Both the position numbers and the translations under genes were made by a program. A stretch of 64,000 bases of DNA from Polytrichum commune (Eukaryota > Streptophyta > Polytrichopsida > Polytrichales > Polytrichaceae), in the NCBI GenBank assembly GCA_950295325.1, contig OX485806.1, forward strand, positions 11,654,001 to 11,718,000, written 5' to 3'. The notes below the pieces were generated by a model. The model was given only the letters and a program-made list of their open reading frames with translations, made no database searches and was not told the origin of the DNA. Positions 11,180 to 22,145 of this stretch are shown in pieces (within the stretch, counting starts at the first letter, position 1; each line of letters starts with the position of its first letter).

Positions 11180-14100
11180 ATGGATGCGGAATCTACCACA
11201 GAGGTGGTTTTCTAAACTAAGATGTTTCACATTGTTTGTTGGAATATGTTTTACTAATGAAGTGTTTGTGCAGGGGTCATCCCTTTCCGACGCAATATTC
11301 TCGGAAGATGAAACTGTTCCGGTTGAAGATATTGACCCGAATTGCAGTGGACTTCGTAGGGATGATTGGGTGAACAAGCATGTTATGCTTGTGAATGAAC
11401 ATGGACACAATATGGCAAAAGGAATTTGCCGTAATGTAAACCCAATTGACTGCGTGGAAGACAAATGTTTGGGACCTGATCACGTTGGTGTACTAATAAT
11501 GGAGCCTATTCATGGCATGATGGACATGGGGGCCATGTTTGCTTTGAGGGCGTGGCCAATCTCTCGTGTTTTCCACGGTGGTTGCACTCTGGCACATCAT
11601 CTCCTTGTTAGTGGCCACAGATTACGGGCACAAACCAAGTCGCTGGAGAAGCGAAGGAAGGACGGGAAGAGAGCGTATGAAACATCCAGGATACCAGAGC
11701 GTCGTAAGCCAACGAAAAAATCCCAAATACTAACCAATGCAAGCATACAACAACTATCTGCAGTTTTGTGTTGTGATCGCGAGTGCCTTAGATTCTTTCC
11801 TAGAGATGAGGCTCTCGCTCTTCGAACTGAATTTTATGATTGCTCCACAAGGATGAGGCATGCAAAACGTCTTGAGGTCCACGGACAAGTACATCCACTT
11901 CCGGGGGGGCATACGAATGTGGTAACACTTAGTGGACGTGATATTTGCCTAATCGCATGGAGGCACATATTTGTGATTTCAAAAACCGCGTTCTACAGAA
12001 ATCGACAAGAGTTCAATTGTGGGGTGCGACCACGAGACCATGGGAACTTGAACACCAAACGGTATCGTGTGTCCACTCAGCAAGCCACTGCCACTCTTTC
12101 CAACCTCTTAGAGGACAAAGCGGACATGATGCCTCATAAATCCCGCACTTTGCCTAATGGTACTCGAGTAGTGGAGATGGTCTTGCCTCGCGGCACAAAA
12201 TGGAAGAAATTTTTAGTTACAATCAACCAGGTTAGTAGGCTCCCGATGTTCCACTTAGTCCATTTTCAATGTGTTGTTAGTGATTGCCTCAATCCAGGTG
12301 TTCTCATTTCTGTGGCTGTCTAAATGTTGTATGTGGTATGATATTTAGGTGAATGACAAATGTGGGTTGCAACCAATCTCTCTTTCGACTCTGAGCCAAA
12401 TAAGACAGAATTATTTTAAGCACTACGTGACAAAAAGAGCAGGGGACAATTTTGCTCGCTGTGGGAAATGCGATTCACTTATGGCTATTATTCTTCAACA
12501 TGTTAAAGGTTCTGCCGCACACACCGGGTTTTCCAAGCAGTTGGAGAAGCACCAGGCACAGCAAGAATCCGCTCGTAATGCTTACCGTTGTATGAGAGCG
12601 TTGTCCATTGAGCATCCGCGCAAGGTTTTGACCATCATTCACGACAAAATGGACCATGGCAAAACTGCATCTCCATGCTTTGCTAACAAGAACAAAGACA
12701 CTGATATGTTCACGAAACTACCACTTTCCGTGACAGGCATGATGGCTCATGGCCATGGAGATGAGAGATATGCTCATTATGCATTGGATTTGTATCCTGG
12801 TGATTGCAACCATACTGTGGGCTCATTTGCGAGGCTTCTTCGCGATTTGGAACAGCCCCCGGCTTCATCATCTCGCATGTTATTCCATGGTGCGGGTCGG
12901 TCACCGCTTTATCGTGCTGTTCTTCAGGGGAGTGATGTATGTTTGTCAGGATTACGACCTCCACCTAGTGAGCCTATTCCAGCTGTCTCGCTTCCACCCG
13001 TTTTGCATGTTCAACTCGATAATTGTTGGAAGGACAACAAGTGTAGATATGTGAAGGCATTTTGGTCCATGCTCACGGCCAAAGGTATATTCACAGAGGT
13101 CCACGTGTCTTACCTTTTAGTTGGTCATACACATGACGACATTGACGCTTCATTTGGTAGATGGAGTATGGACTTGCGTGAACATGATTACCCCACTATC
13201 CCCTTGCTCATGAAATCATACATGGACATGGAGAAGGTCCCTATCATCCCACATATGATAGAGGAGCTTCCAGATTGGAGGGCTTTTGTTAGTGAGTACA
13301 TTCCTGATGGCCAAGACAAACTCATTGGCCATACGAAAGCCCAACAATTCAAATTTGTTGTACGGGATGATGGTTGGCCTGTCATGCATTACAAGGTGCT
13401 TAGTACACATGATGAATGGTTGCCCAAGGATGGCATATTGATGTGGAAATCCAACATAAAGGGGGAGCCAATTTTCCCACCTGGGGAACCTTACCCTGCT
13501 AAACCTCGAGAAATGGCAAAACTGGACGATGTTCTTGTTGGGTTGCAAGGGTTTGTTGACTACTGGCAATCTATATGTGACCATGACATGACCGGAGCAT
13601 ATAGGGGCTCACAAACACATCTTTTACAATACTGGACTGGGGTACTGGAGGCATTACGGGCACCCCTCACAAATGTGTACACTGCGGGATTGGCACTCCA
13701 GGAGGGATTCTGGCCATCCTCCCGAATCGAAAGGGACGCACATCCTTTCATGAGTACTGGTGAACTTCGTGAGGAACACCAACCAGATGACCATTATGTG
13801 GGCCCCTCTAACCTTCGACCTGCACCGGCTTTCCGCATTGCCGACAACGTGCATGAGGGGCATTTCCTCATTCTTCGACCCCAAGATCAAGATATTGATA
13901 GACCCATTTGGGTGTGCCGAGCTTTGTGTCCACCAAACTTGAACGTCACTGGGGACCATCCCCGTCAGATTCTGGTACAATGGTTCACTCCCACTTCAAC
14001 TGCTAGAGACATAACAAAGAAATACCATGGTTGGGACTCCAACACGAACTTCAAGTGGAAAGCCGATTCGAAATATTCCATCCCCGACTGGCAACCAATT

Positions 14101-14373
14101 GACTGCATCTTGGCAGCATGGCCTCTACCTGCACATGAAGATGTTGAGCCCCTTAAGATTACTATTCCACCAGAGCAGATTGAATTTGCCAAAGACAACC
14201 TTCGCCGTTGTTCTGCGCAAGAGCGCGGAGGGATGGCGGTTGAGGAGGACGTTGATGTGCCGAGTGCGCGACGAGTAGGTCGTGGACGTGGAAATGTAGG
14301 GGGTGGACATGGAACTCGAGGTCGTGGCCGTGCAACTGGTAGACGGGGAGCTCGGGGCAACCCTTCCTCGTAA
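11180..14373 (+). CDS. DUF7869-like protein, candidate DDE transposase (three exons)
   Basis: Exons are inferred at 11180-11203, 11274-12230 and 12349-14373. Introns 11204-11273 (GTGGTT...TGCAG) and 12231-12348 (GTTAGT...TTTAG) both fall in phase 0, giving about 1001 residues without a stop. An N-terminal region with CCDRECLRFF and a helical part CLIAWRHIFV precede the core. The core has VLTIIHDKMDHGKT, MMAHGHGDERYAHY, VLHVQLDNCWKDNK and LLVGHTHDDIDASFGRW. The last two are the hallmark blocks of the DUF7869 proteins common in plants and invertebrates. Spaced aspartates (HDKMDH, QLDN, THDDID) fit a DDE/RNase H-like fold, which is inference. The C-terminal tail is GR-rich (GRGRGNVGGG, TRGRGRATGRRGARG) and may bind nucleic acid. 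The frame is intact, so the gene may be active. No terminal inverted repeats were found around it; the palindromes at 10.5-10.96 kb lie upstream. Confidence 0.75.
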
Positions 14374-14869
14374 TGCGAGACTGGAAAACCCACATCGTAG
14401 TCGTCACACAATGATTCATGATTAGATGTGATTTCCTTGACAATGTGAGACACCACATCAAATACTCCAATGATTGGTACTAATTTTTTTGGGGTGGTTC
14501 CTCGATGGGAGACCATCATGGCTCCTCTCGGACATGTGGGTGCAAATTTTGTTGATTTCAACACTATGCAGCTAAATGGAACCCCATTGTGGGCACGGTG
14601 TACCCGTGCAACTCTTAATGGAAACCACCAGCATTATAGAGGGTGGGTTCATTTATCTAATGTGAAGTGTTGTAATTTGAACTTTGAAGTATGTAATGCA
14701 AGGTCTATCCTTTGTATTTGGATGTGGGTTTGGGTTTACTTGTATTAATGAGCCCTCGGTCTGTCACTGTGCACACCACAAACACCCCTTCTATCACGTT
14801 TGCAAACCACACTACCCTGCCGCGACCACACACCGTTCCCATGTAGCCACAAAATGTCTTCTTGTTCCC
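14374..14869. other. 3' flank of the DUF7869-like gene, no gene seen
   Basis: Ordinary sequence. A 92-codon open frame at 14470-14748 has no recognisable domain and may be 3' UTR. Not called as a gene. Confidence 0.4.
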
Positions 14870-15075
14870 CCGTTCCACAGTGCGCACATACGTTCCCATA
14901 GAGCGTTCCCGCGTTCCCATAGAACGTTCCCAACGTTCCCATATATCGTTCCCATGTTCCCATAGAGCGTTTATGCGTTCGCTTTAACGTTCCCATACAT
15001 AGGTTCCCACGTGCGCATCTGGCATTCACATGGTCTAAATTCATTGTTCCCACGTTCCCACAAGCTAGTTGCATG
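14870..15075 (+). repeat. Degenerate CGTTCCCAT microsatellite
   Basis: About twelve copies of (A/G)CGTTCCCATA-like units with spacers of a few bases, for example CGTTCCCATAGAGCGTTCCC. No coding function. Confidence 0.7.
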
Positions 15076-15169
15076 TTCCTGGGAGCAATAAATATGTTCC
15101 CATGTCCCCAAAATGTAAAAAAATCTTCACTTTGGGACTCCCGAAAGTCCCGAAATGTTTAATATAGTG

Positions 15170-15275
15170 TTATAGGATATTTAGTGATTGATTATATCTA
15201 ATGTTGTTACCACCCAACCTTGCTCAACACTAAATCTCAATTCTTTGATAATTAATGTTAGAAGATTTCCCGTTG
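15170..15275 (-). mobile_element. Fragment of TTTAGTGT-family repeat, inverted
   Basis: The reverse complement matches 54385-54477, including AATTATCAAAGAATTGA, TTAGTGTTGAGCA and GGGTGGTAACAACA. It is a truncated copy in the opposite orientation. Confidence 0.55.
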
Positions 15276-15363
15276 CGCTTCTTTTGACCACCCTGATCTA
15301 CAGTCACTAAACGACTACGTATTTTTCTTTTTTGTTTTGCCACTGTAATTTTTTAAACATTTT

Positions 15364-15428
15364 GGGGCGTGTAATATACCGTTGGAAAGGTATTTTCAAG
15401 ACCTTTCCAACGGTATATTACACGCCCC
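15364..15428. repeat. 28-bp perfect stem with 9-base loop
   Basis: 15364-15391 is the exact reverse complement of 15401-15428 (arm starts GGGGCGTGTAATATACC), with loop ATTTTCAAG. It sits at the end of the repeat copy at 15429-15720. Confidence 0.9.
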
Positions 15429-15720
15429 CAAATTCCAAACATTGCAGCTGGTAGACCAAAACAACAAATCTGCACTTGAATTCTTGAGTTCTAATGTCCC
15501 GCGTTGTTTGATGAAACACGTGTAAGCCGGTTTTAAGGGGTAGGGCAAGGTATTGCTGGTATGTCTCATGGGCTATAATATAATTAAGGCACATAAAAGG
15601 TAGATTCATTAAAACATTCTTGAAATGACATTTCTCTTACATGGGCCCTTGCCTTTCCCTACCAGACCACCTCTCTTGCCTCTCTCACCGCAAAACCCGT
15701 TGGACCAACGTCTGAAAAGT
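15429..15720 (-). mobile_element. Inverted copy of the repeat at 50430-50785
   Basis: The reverse complement aligns with 50430-50785. Shared phrases include CCAACGGGTTTTGCGGTGAG, GCCCTACCCCTTAAA, TTTCATCAAACAA and TGGAATTTGGGGGC. At 50.26 kb the same repeat continues into a PIF/Harbinger-type end, so this is a truncated MITE copy. Confidence 0.65.
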
Positions 15721-15940
15721 TTTTGAAGTTATTAAGGTTAAATGCCTACCTCTTTAAAAGGGCATAGGCTATTTCCCTCATGGCATAGGTTGCATCCTAC
15801 AATATCAAATTTTTGTAAGTTGAAAACCTTTTGAGTTTTTAAGTTACCCGCCAATTGCCTTCAAAACTAATTTTTAGTAGGTTAAAATCCTTCATATCTT
15901 TTAATCTTGTAGGCTTTAAATTCAAAATTTGAGTACTAAG

Positions 15941-16001
15941 TGGTATCCTTGGCAGGAATTGAACCTGGCTAAGCCCTTCACCACGTTTGAAGGCCAAGGA
16001 T
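15941..16001 (-). pseudogene. tRNA-like relic lacking the anticodon arm
   Basis: Read on the minus strand from 16001, the sequence folds as a reduced tRNA. The 7-bp acceptor stem ATCCTTG/CAAGGAT is perfect. Two linker bases GC follow, then a 4-bp D stem CTTC/GAAG with a 9-base loop. A 7-base linker GGCTTAG stands where the anticodon arm should be. The T arm is CCAGG-TTCAATT-CCTGC (4 of 5 pairs), then acceptor, discriminator A and an encoded CCA. Total is 61 bases. A cytosolic tRNA cannot decode without an anticodon arm, so this is a relic or a tRNA-derived repeat head, possibly from a reverse-transcribed mature tRNA given the CCA. Confidence 0.4.
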
Positions 16002-16810
16002 TAACCAACTCTTTTTTAAAGAGTTGATTATAAGTTATGAAAGGTTGCTAAAATTCAAATGAGTTTAAGGGGTAAAGTCCTCACCATCTTCTGATTCAAC
16101 CTCTACTCTTCCTGCAAGATATAGCCTAAAGATATGTACTTAGGCCAATTAATTTCCCAATTTGAAGAAGGATGAATGGCTAAAATCCTCTCTTTAAAAA
16201 AATTTGTAGGCAAAATTTCCTACATATTTTTTATCACATAGGTTGATATCCTATGTTTTTAAATTGTCCATAGGCTCTTTGTCCTACACTTTCAAAATTT
16301 TATAGGCTAAGTCACAAATTTTGTAGGCTGCATTTGTATTAGCCTTAGGGGCGGTTTACACTATGGACCATGAAGTCGTCCCATGGCCGTCTAAGCGATG
16401 TGATTGGACGTTGAAGTTGTCCCGGGACGACTTGGGTTTACACCAAGGGAAAAATGGCCGAGTGACCACGGAGGTTGAGGTCCACAAATTTTTTATTTTA
16501 AGCCTACTCTATCCACTACCATGGTCCAACGGGTTTTCCGTTGGGACAAGCAAAAGAGGTGGTCTGGGAAAAATAGCAAGGGCCCATGTCAGAAAAATGC
16601 CGTTTTAATGATTTTTTTTTCCGACTTAGTTAATGATTTTCTTCGGCTGCAGTTAGAAGGCTGTAACACTGTAAATACATATTTCCGTTATGGTTGAAAG
16701 CACAGTAGAAAAGGCCCATTTTTGCAAGAAATTGATCGTTTGTATTTGTTCGTTTCATCACTGTTTTGGTCTACTTCAACTAGTAGTGTGTGATATTTTT
16801 GAGGTAGAAA

Positions 16811-17937
16811 ATGGAGGGTTATGGCGGTGATGGGGGATCACAAAGAGAGTCACAAGGAGAGTGGTCACAAAATTCTGAGTGGATGCAAGAAATGGCAGCT
16901 CCAATTTCAGACCTCATTATTCAATTTCAGAAATGCTACAGAGACCTAGTTTGCTTCCATCTTCTTTTAGTGCATTTCCTCTTCCTAGAATTCATCCTCC
17001 TCTTTCCACTATTGAAGTTGGAATTTTTGAAGGCAAGGAAGAAGTAGAAAAAAAAAGAATGGTTGCAAAGAAGAAGGGGCGCACAACAAAAGAATGATCA
17101 AAGAAGGTGAGAAAAGATGATGTTATAGAAGTTGGAGAATCAGATGAAGAGGACAATTTTTTTGAACAAAAACTAAAACCTTGAAAATCTTTAATGTTTT
17201 GAATGTTTTGAATGTCTTGTATAATGCCATATGATGGGCCGTAGAAGGCCTTGGCCTTAGCCGCGCGGGAGGAATCGAACCCGACTCACTTTCGAGCAAA
17301 GTCTTCCGTCCCTCACTCCCCTATCATTACTCCAATCCAATTTATTCGACATTACTTTCAATTACTTCGTTCATATACATCACTTACTTACCTAGTTTAT
17401 GATGTTTTGACATTTCAGTTTGACATTCTTCTTTGATATTTCTGATTGGATTTTTACAGGTGTTAACGCATGGCTCAAACTGCAAATTGGGCTGGTAGCT
17501 GCAATCAAAGGGTTCAACAGGTCTTGGTTGTTTTGTAAGAAAAAATACAAATTCATTCGAAGTGATTACAGAAATGATAAAATGGCTAATGAAATTTCAG
17601 GTGCAGACAGACATCAAGAATGCAGGTGGTTCACTAAAATTGATGAGTGACATGACAACACTGCAAGTGTACGAAACCAGATTCCAGCAAGTGCTACAAA
17701 TCGGCTCTTGAAGATGTCATTCCATCTACTCTTCCATCTCAGACAACAACTGCTACAATACCAAACTCAACAATAACTTCCACACAAGACAAGAAGAAGA
17801 AAACTCAAGAGAAGATAAAACTTTTGCTAGAACAAGTTATTCGTAATTTAGGGACTTTTCTTTCCTCATTCTAGGAATCCACAAATATTCTGAAGAATAT
17901 GGACAAAAATTTTGCTGCATTTCTAGAAAAATTCTAG
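16811..17937 (+). pseudogene. Harbinger accessory SANT/Myb-like protein, broken
   Basis: Coding blocks run along the plus strand in shifting frames. They are MEGYGGDGGSQRESQGEWSQ at the start, a basic/acidic linker (VAKKKGRTTKE, stop TGA, then SKKVRKDDVIEVGESDEEDN), and the block FNRSWLFCKKKYKFIRSDYR followed by NEISGADRHQECRWFTKIDEW, typical of plant SANT/Myb-like transposon proteins. A C-terminal helical tail (TQEKIKLLLEQVIRNLGTFL) ends at TAG 17935-17937. About 270 bases between 17185 and 17455 are non-coding, an intron or insertion. In this superfamily the accessory protein carries the transposase to the nucleus and binds the ends. Frameshifts and two internal stops make this copy a pseudogene. 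Confidence 0.65.
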
Positions 17938-18198
17938 CTACTCAATTTTACTATCACTATCACTATCTACTATAGTTGATTTCTGCCTTAGTTTGTATTG
18001 CCACAAATTTTTTGCCATTAATTCGAGCATTACTGTGACTTCCCGTAGAAGGTCATTTGACTTCTCGTTGTCTTTTAATAAAAAAAATTATTTTTCTTCA
18101 TCATTTATTTTATTTGCAATTGGAGCATCTTCGGTGGCTAACATCCTCCTCTTCACTTCAACAATTCCAGCCCTTTCACCCCGTAATTCACTACCTTT

Positions 18199-19328
18199 TC
18201 ATATTTTTCCCCCACAAATCTTTCTATTCAATTTATTTTCTGCATCTACTATCCAATCTTCTTCTATGTTTTTCTTGTTCACAATGCACAAATTGTGCAA
18301 CACTACACAAGTGGCTACAATATCCGGCATATTCCGCAAAGGCACTTCGCATCGCTTTATTATCAGTCTCCACCTACCCTTCAATATCCCAAATGCCCTC
18401 TCTACATACATCCTAGTTGAAGATTAAATGAAATTCCAATTAGCCTTATTTTACGGATAGTGTTGTCTTCCTGCCTATAAACGGACAATACATCCATGGC
18501 CGAACTGGATATGCCGCATCTCCTATAAGTTTGTACGGCTGAAATTTACCTTCTATACATCCACGTCCGATTCTTGTAATTTGAAAAACGCTCCAGTCGT
18601 GAAGACTTCCAATCCACCCGAACTCATAATTCCAAAACATACAATCTGGTCCGACAATTCTTTGCAGAATTGTTGAATGAAATGACTTTCTGCAGTAATA
18701 ATCTTGTCCGCCAATTGGAGGGGCTAAAACAATAATATGTGATCCATCTATTGCACCTATGATATAAGGAATACCGTGTAGTTTTTCAAACCTCGAAGCT
18801 AAAATTCTAAACTGTGTTTCGCTCGGAGTTTGTACAAAAACCAATTGTAAATGTTTTCTAACCGCTTTACAAAACTCCCTCACTACTATTGATAATGTAT
18901 TTTTGTGCATTCCATAGAAGTCGCCTATGATTTGCAATCCATCACCATTTCCCAACCGATGCAATGACATTACTATCTTATCTTGCACCGGTACCGTAAC
19001 CCTAAATTGAGTAATTTTTTTTCAAATACGGACCTAACCTCTCACACAAAAATCTGAATGTATTGTGTGTCACTCAAGTTCGCTTTCTAAATTCATTCTC
19101 CGTCCACGAGCCCAACAATAAGCGGTCTATAAATCCAATCAGCCGTTCTTGACTCCATATACTCCTCTCTTTATACCCCATATTCTCATAAACCAAGCTC
19201 AAAATTGCTAACTTCTCCCATTCTCCTTGCAAAATTAGCGCTTGAATGTCTACCACATGCTTTACGAGCATGTACAAAAATATGTACAATCCTAAAAACA
19301 AAACAAATGTCCTCCTCCTCTCCTCCAT
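18199..19328 (-). pseudogene. PIF/Harbinger DDE transposase, broken
   Basis: Starts near the ATG at 19328 (MEERRRTFV), with helix-turn-helix-like FRFLCERLGPYLKK near 19060-19015 and DGLQIIGDFYGMHKNTLSIV. The catalytic core is YIIGAIDGSHIIV (first D at 18748-18746), GWIGSLHDWSVF (second D at 18598-18596), then LIGDAAYPVRPWM and YVERAFGILKGRWRL (E at 18402-18400). This is the DDE order of the DDE_Tnp_4 family. Breaks: a frame change near 19075-19000 and, between 18450 and 18415, a frameshift plus a TAA just before the E motif. It is encoded opposite to the SANT-like gene, tail to tail. Confidence 0.8.
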
Positions 19329-19631
19329 TGCTTGCTGAAATTTTAGGTTCAAGCAAACGAAGACTAGAAGACAAATGAAGAGAAAAGAAGTGAAGAGAAG
19401 AGAAGTCAATAGAAGTGAAGAGAATGGTCAAACTTGATTTTTTCCAAAAACAACCTTTTTTTTTTAATATTAAAAAAATCAACACGTCCACTTTTTGGTG
19501 CATGGTCATTCTTCATGTTCCACATTCGGTTTACACCTAGTGAAGGGCCCATGAACCATGGAAGTCGTCCCACACAAAATAGGCCTCTTACGTGGGACGA
19601 CTTCATGGTCCATAGTGTTAACCGCCCCTTA

Positions 19632-19834
19632 TGCTCTTGCCGGACGCTGCGTTGGACCATGTCAGTGCATTTATTAGGCCTTAAAAATTATATTTTGGGG
19701 ACCTCAACCTCCATGGTCCCTCTGCCATTTTTTCCTAAGTGTAAACCAAAGTTGTCCCCGGACAACTTCAAGAGCCAATTAGCTGCCTTGCAGAGCCCTG
19801 CTCCAACTTCATGGTCCATAGTGTAAACCGCCCC
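19632..19834 (-). mobile_element. MITE end related to the Harbinger element
   Basis: The inverted sequence matches the left 200 bp of the Harbinger element and the repeat at 50260, including GGGGCGGTTTACACTATGGA, GACCATGGAGGTTGAGGTCC and ACATGGTCCAACG. It ends exactly at 19834 followed by TTA (19835-19837). Its other end abuts the Harbinger TTA, so the larger element probably inserted into, or next to, this MITE. Confidence 0.65.
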
Positions 19835-19882
19835 TTAGTTACTTCCTGGACAAATCACTGACAGTGTCTGAGGGCAAGCCAA

Positions 19883-20092
19883 TGAATGAGGAGAAACGAC
19901 TGCTAGTTACAGATGAACCAGTTAAGTTTTAGAAAGAACTGGTTGAAGGTGAAATTACCCAACATTTGAGAGGAATCTATGGAATATGCCTAAAATTAAT
20001 AGAGGAAAATTCAAAAGATCACAACATGTAGCCAGCTTGACTCGTCAACACTAGGATTTTGACCGGTTATGCCCAGATATCTCCCCAGACAC
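19883..20092 (+). mobile_element. MITE, CGGGGAGA-end family, copy 1
   Basis: Homologous along its length to 30504-30741 (AGTTACAGATGAACC, TAGAGGAATCT, GATTTTGACCG) and to the inverse of 53137-53357. The ends resemble CAATGATCGGGGAGA. No coding capacity. Confidence 0.6.
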
Positions 20093-21784
20093 TGGGCAAA
20101 TTTCCTACATGAAGAGTGTGAATGCTGCCCATCTTCAAATTTACCAGGAGTTAGGTTTCTTGGTGACTAAGTTATATATTGAATCTGGCAGATTTTTCAG
20201 CTGCCAATAGTTATAGCCAGCATGGTGCCGCCTTGGTTCTGGAACAACATCGTCATTGAGGCTTTTTTCACAGTAATATAGAGTGGAGGCACCCATAATC
20301 GATCACTTAAGAGATTTTGCGCCAGATTTGGAGAAGTATAAGGTGGTGCAAATTTTTCACGTGTAGGAAGATAGAAATCAGGAGGACCGTAATTTTTTGG
20401 TAATTGTATCTCTTTGATTGGAATTATTGTGAATTTTTGAAGCCAAAAGTTGGGCTGAATGTATTACCAATGTCTAGAGTTTGTCATAATTGCTCATTTT
20501 TAATTGCTCATTCCTCCTCACTTTAGGACTCAAACCTAGGACAAGTCTCATGACGTTGATTCCGGCCTAATCAAAATTCAATCCCAACCCGATTGAAATT
20601 TCAATACCTGATAGATTGCCGATGGGGTCTTGATTGGGAATATCACAACTATGGGTGTCCTAATAAGAAAATTTATCAAAAAGGGTTGTCTACCTTACGT
20701 GAACGCCTCTATCATAATAAATAAATAAATAAAAGGTCATTAAATTATGGCATGTGGGTGCAAGCATGATAAAGTGGATCAAAACAGTGCTCCGGTATAT
20801 TAAAACTTTGTTTTTTCTAGTCAAAGGCCTAAAAGTAGTAGCAAAGTGTTGTTTAAAATGATTTATTTTTTATTTTATTTTCATGACGACCTCTATTTTG
20901 TATTAAATACTCAATGTAGAATATCAAGTTGAAATCTTCAAAACATATCATTAAAGAGATGCTCAAAAGCACACGACTGAATATGGGTTTGAACGTAAAT
21001 TTGATGACCTTAAATATTTTGATGTTGGAGTTTTGTTTCATATTCCTTGAATTCATTATCTCCCTGAGGGCATCATCACAATAATTTGTAGAAACCATCA
21101 ATTTAAAGGTATTTTCATCATATTTTAAACACATTTTAAACAATTGCTTGTTCAATATCACCTGCTTGCACACTGCTTGCACTGTCCTCTAAAATATGTA
21201 GACTTTCCTTGGAATTGTTTTTGTCATCGTAAATTGCATGGCTTTGCATATCAATATGTTGTTTTAATGTCTATGAATTTATTTCTTCACAAAATCCCAA
21301 GTTAGTGTACCGGTTTGAATCACTTTCCCTTGAACCTAGGCAAGGATCAAAAGTTGTTCACTTTACCGTGCTTGCACCCATATATCAAGAAGAGCATCAA
21401 ATTTGACCAAGCACAATGGCTAATCTAGTATTTGTCTACTCAACGAGGCGGCGTAAGAAGCCCGGGGAGGGTAATCATTGGTTGGAGTAGCAATATACGT
21501 GCGAACAAATGATAGGGTATTTTAGAAACATGGGGGCAAAAAATTATAAATGGACTTAAGAGTAATATAGGGTATCAAAAATGGCACTGGACATTTTTAA
21601 AGTACTATAGGGTATGTAATAATAGGTAATTTGGAATTATAAGTAATGCAAGCCATTTTTCTATTAACCCAAAGTAGAAAATTTTATAATGATAGCATGT
21701 GAAAAAAAGAAGAGAATTGAAAGTAATACCCCCCTATAAAATAGTGGTTGTTCGCACCTATATCCTTAACTTTTTAACACACTG
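20093..21784. other. No gene seen
   Basis: AT-rich. Open frames such as 20853-21182 (minus) have poor composition and no domain. Confidence 0.45.
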
Positions 21785-21802
21785 CCCCCCCCCCCCCCCC
21801 GA
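21785..21802 (+). repeat. Run of 18 C
   Basis: Uninterrupted homopolymer; its length is uncertain in any assembly. Confidence 0.8.
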
Positions 21803-21904
21803 GGTAAGAAGTGTTTCACAGAAAGGGACCAATATCTTCATTTAATAGAAGACTCTCAAGCAATAAGATTGATTATGTGATAATTCTCACCTAACAATCC
21901 CACA

Positions 21905-22145
21905 TTAATAAGCCCCCTCATCCATAGTAAAAAGCTCATTTCTTACAACAACTTTGTGAATTCCATAAATCGCATATGAATTTAATAGACATTTTTTGAA
22001 AATTTTCCTAGTAGGTCTCCATAGTTTTGCAGATCTATTTAAAAAATAGAATTCCAAGGTAATAAACCTCCCTGAAATAGCAAAAGTTACTGAAGGTGTT
22101 GTTTTTAGGCTCATCTACCTCACCTGATACCATGTTTATTTTCTG
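21905..22145 (-). other. Possible LTR-retrotransposon PBS and leader relic
   Basis: On the minus strand CA is followed by TGGTATCAGGTGAGG near 22131-22117. The first ten bases match the plant initiator-Met tRNA primer site used by Copia elements. A 69-codon open frame follows. No integrase or RT was found, and LTR borders were not resolved. Confidence 0.2.

Larger units (their letters stand above)
16348..19628. mobile_element. PIF/Harbinger DNA transposon, near complete but decayed
   Basis: Terminal inverted repeats begin GGGGCGGTTTACACTATGGA at 16348 and match the inverted right end at 19628 over about 37 bp with one mismatch. TTA is duplicated outside both ends (16345-16347 and 19629-19631), the PIF/Harbinger target signature. 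Inside are two convergent genes typical of the superfamily: a SANT/Myb-like accessory protein on the plus strand and a DDE transposase on the minus strand. Both are broken by stops or frameshifts, so the copy is probably not autonomous now. The same ends occur on MITEs at 19632-19834 and 50260. Confidence 0.85.

Noticed and set aside
14470-14748. Open frame downstream of the DUF7869-like gene
   Set aside because: No domain, no conserved composition, and likely 3' UTR.
17240-17300. tRNA gene suggested by GGTTCGATTCC on the minus strand
   Set aside because: Only the B-box string is present. No T stem, acceptor or D arm can be paired.
21905-22145. Full LTR retrotransposon
   Set aside because: The primer-site-like TGGTATCAGG is there, but no LTR pair, gag, integrase or RT could be found nearby. 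Kept only as a weak feature.
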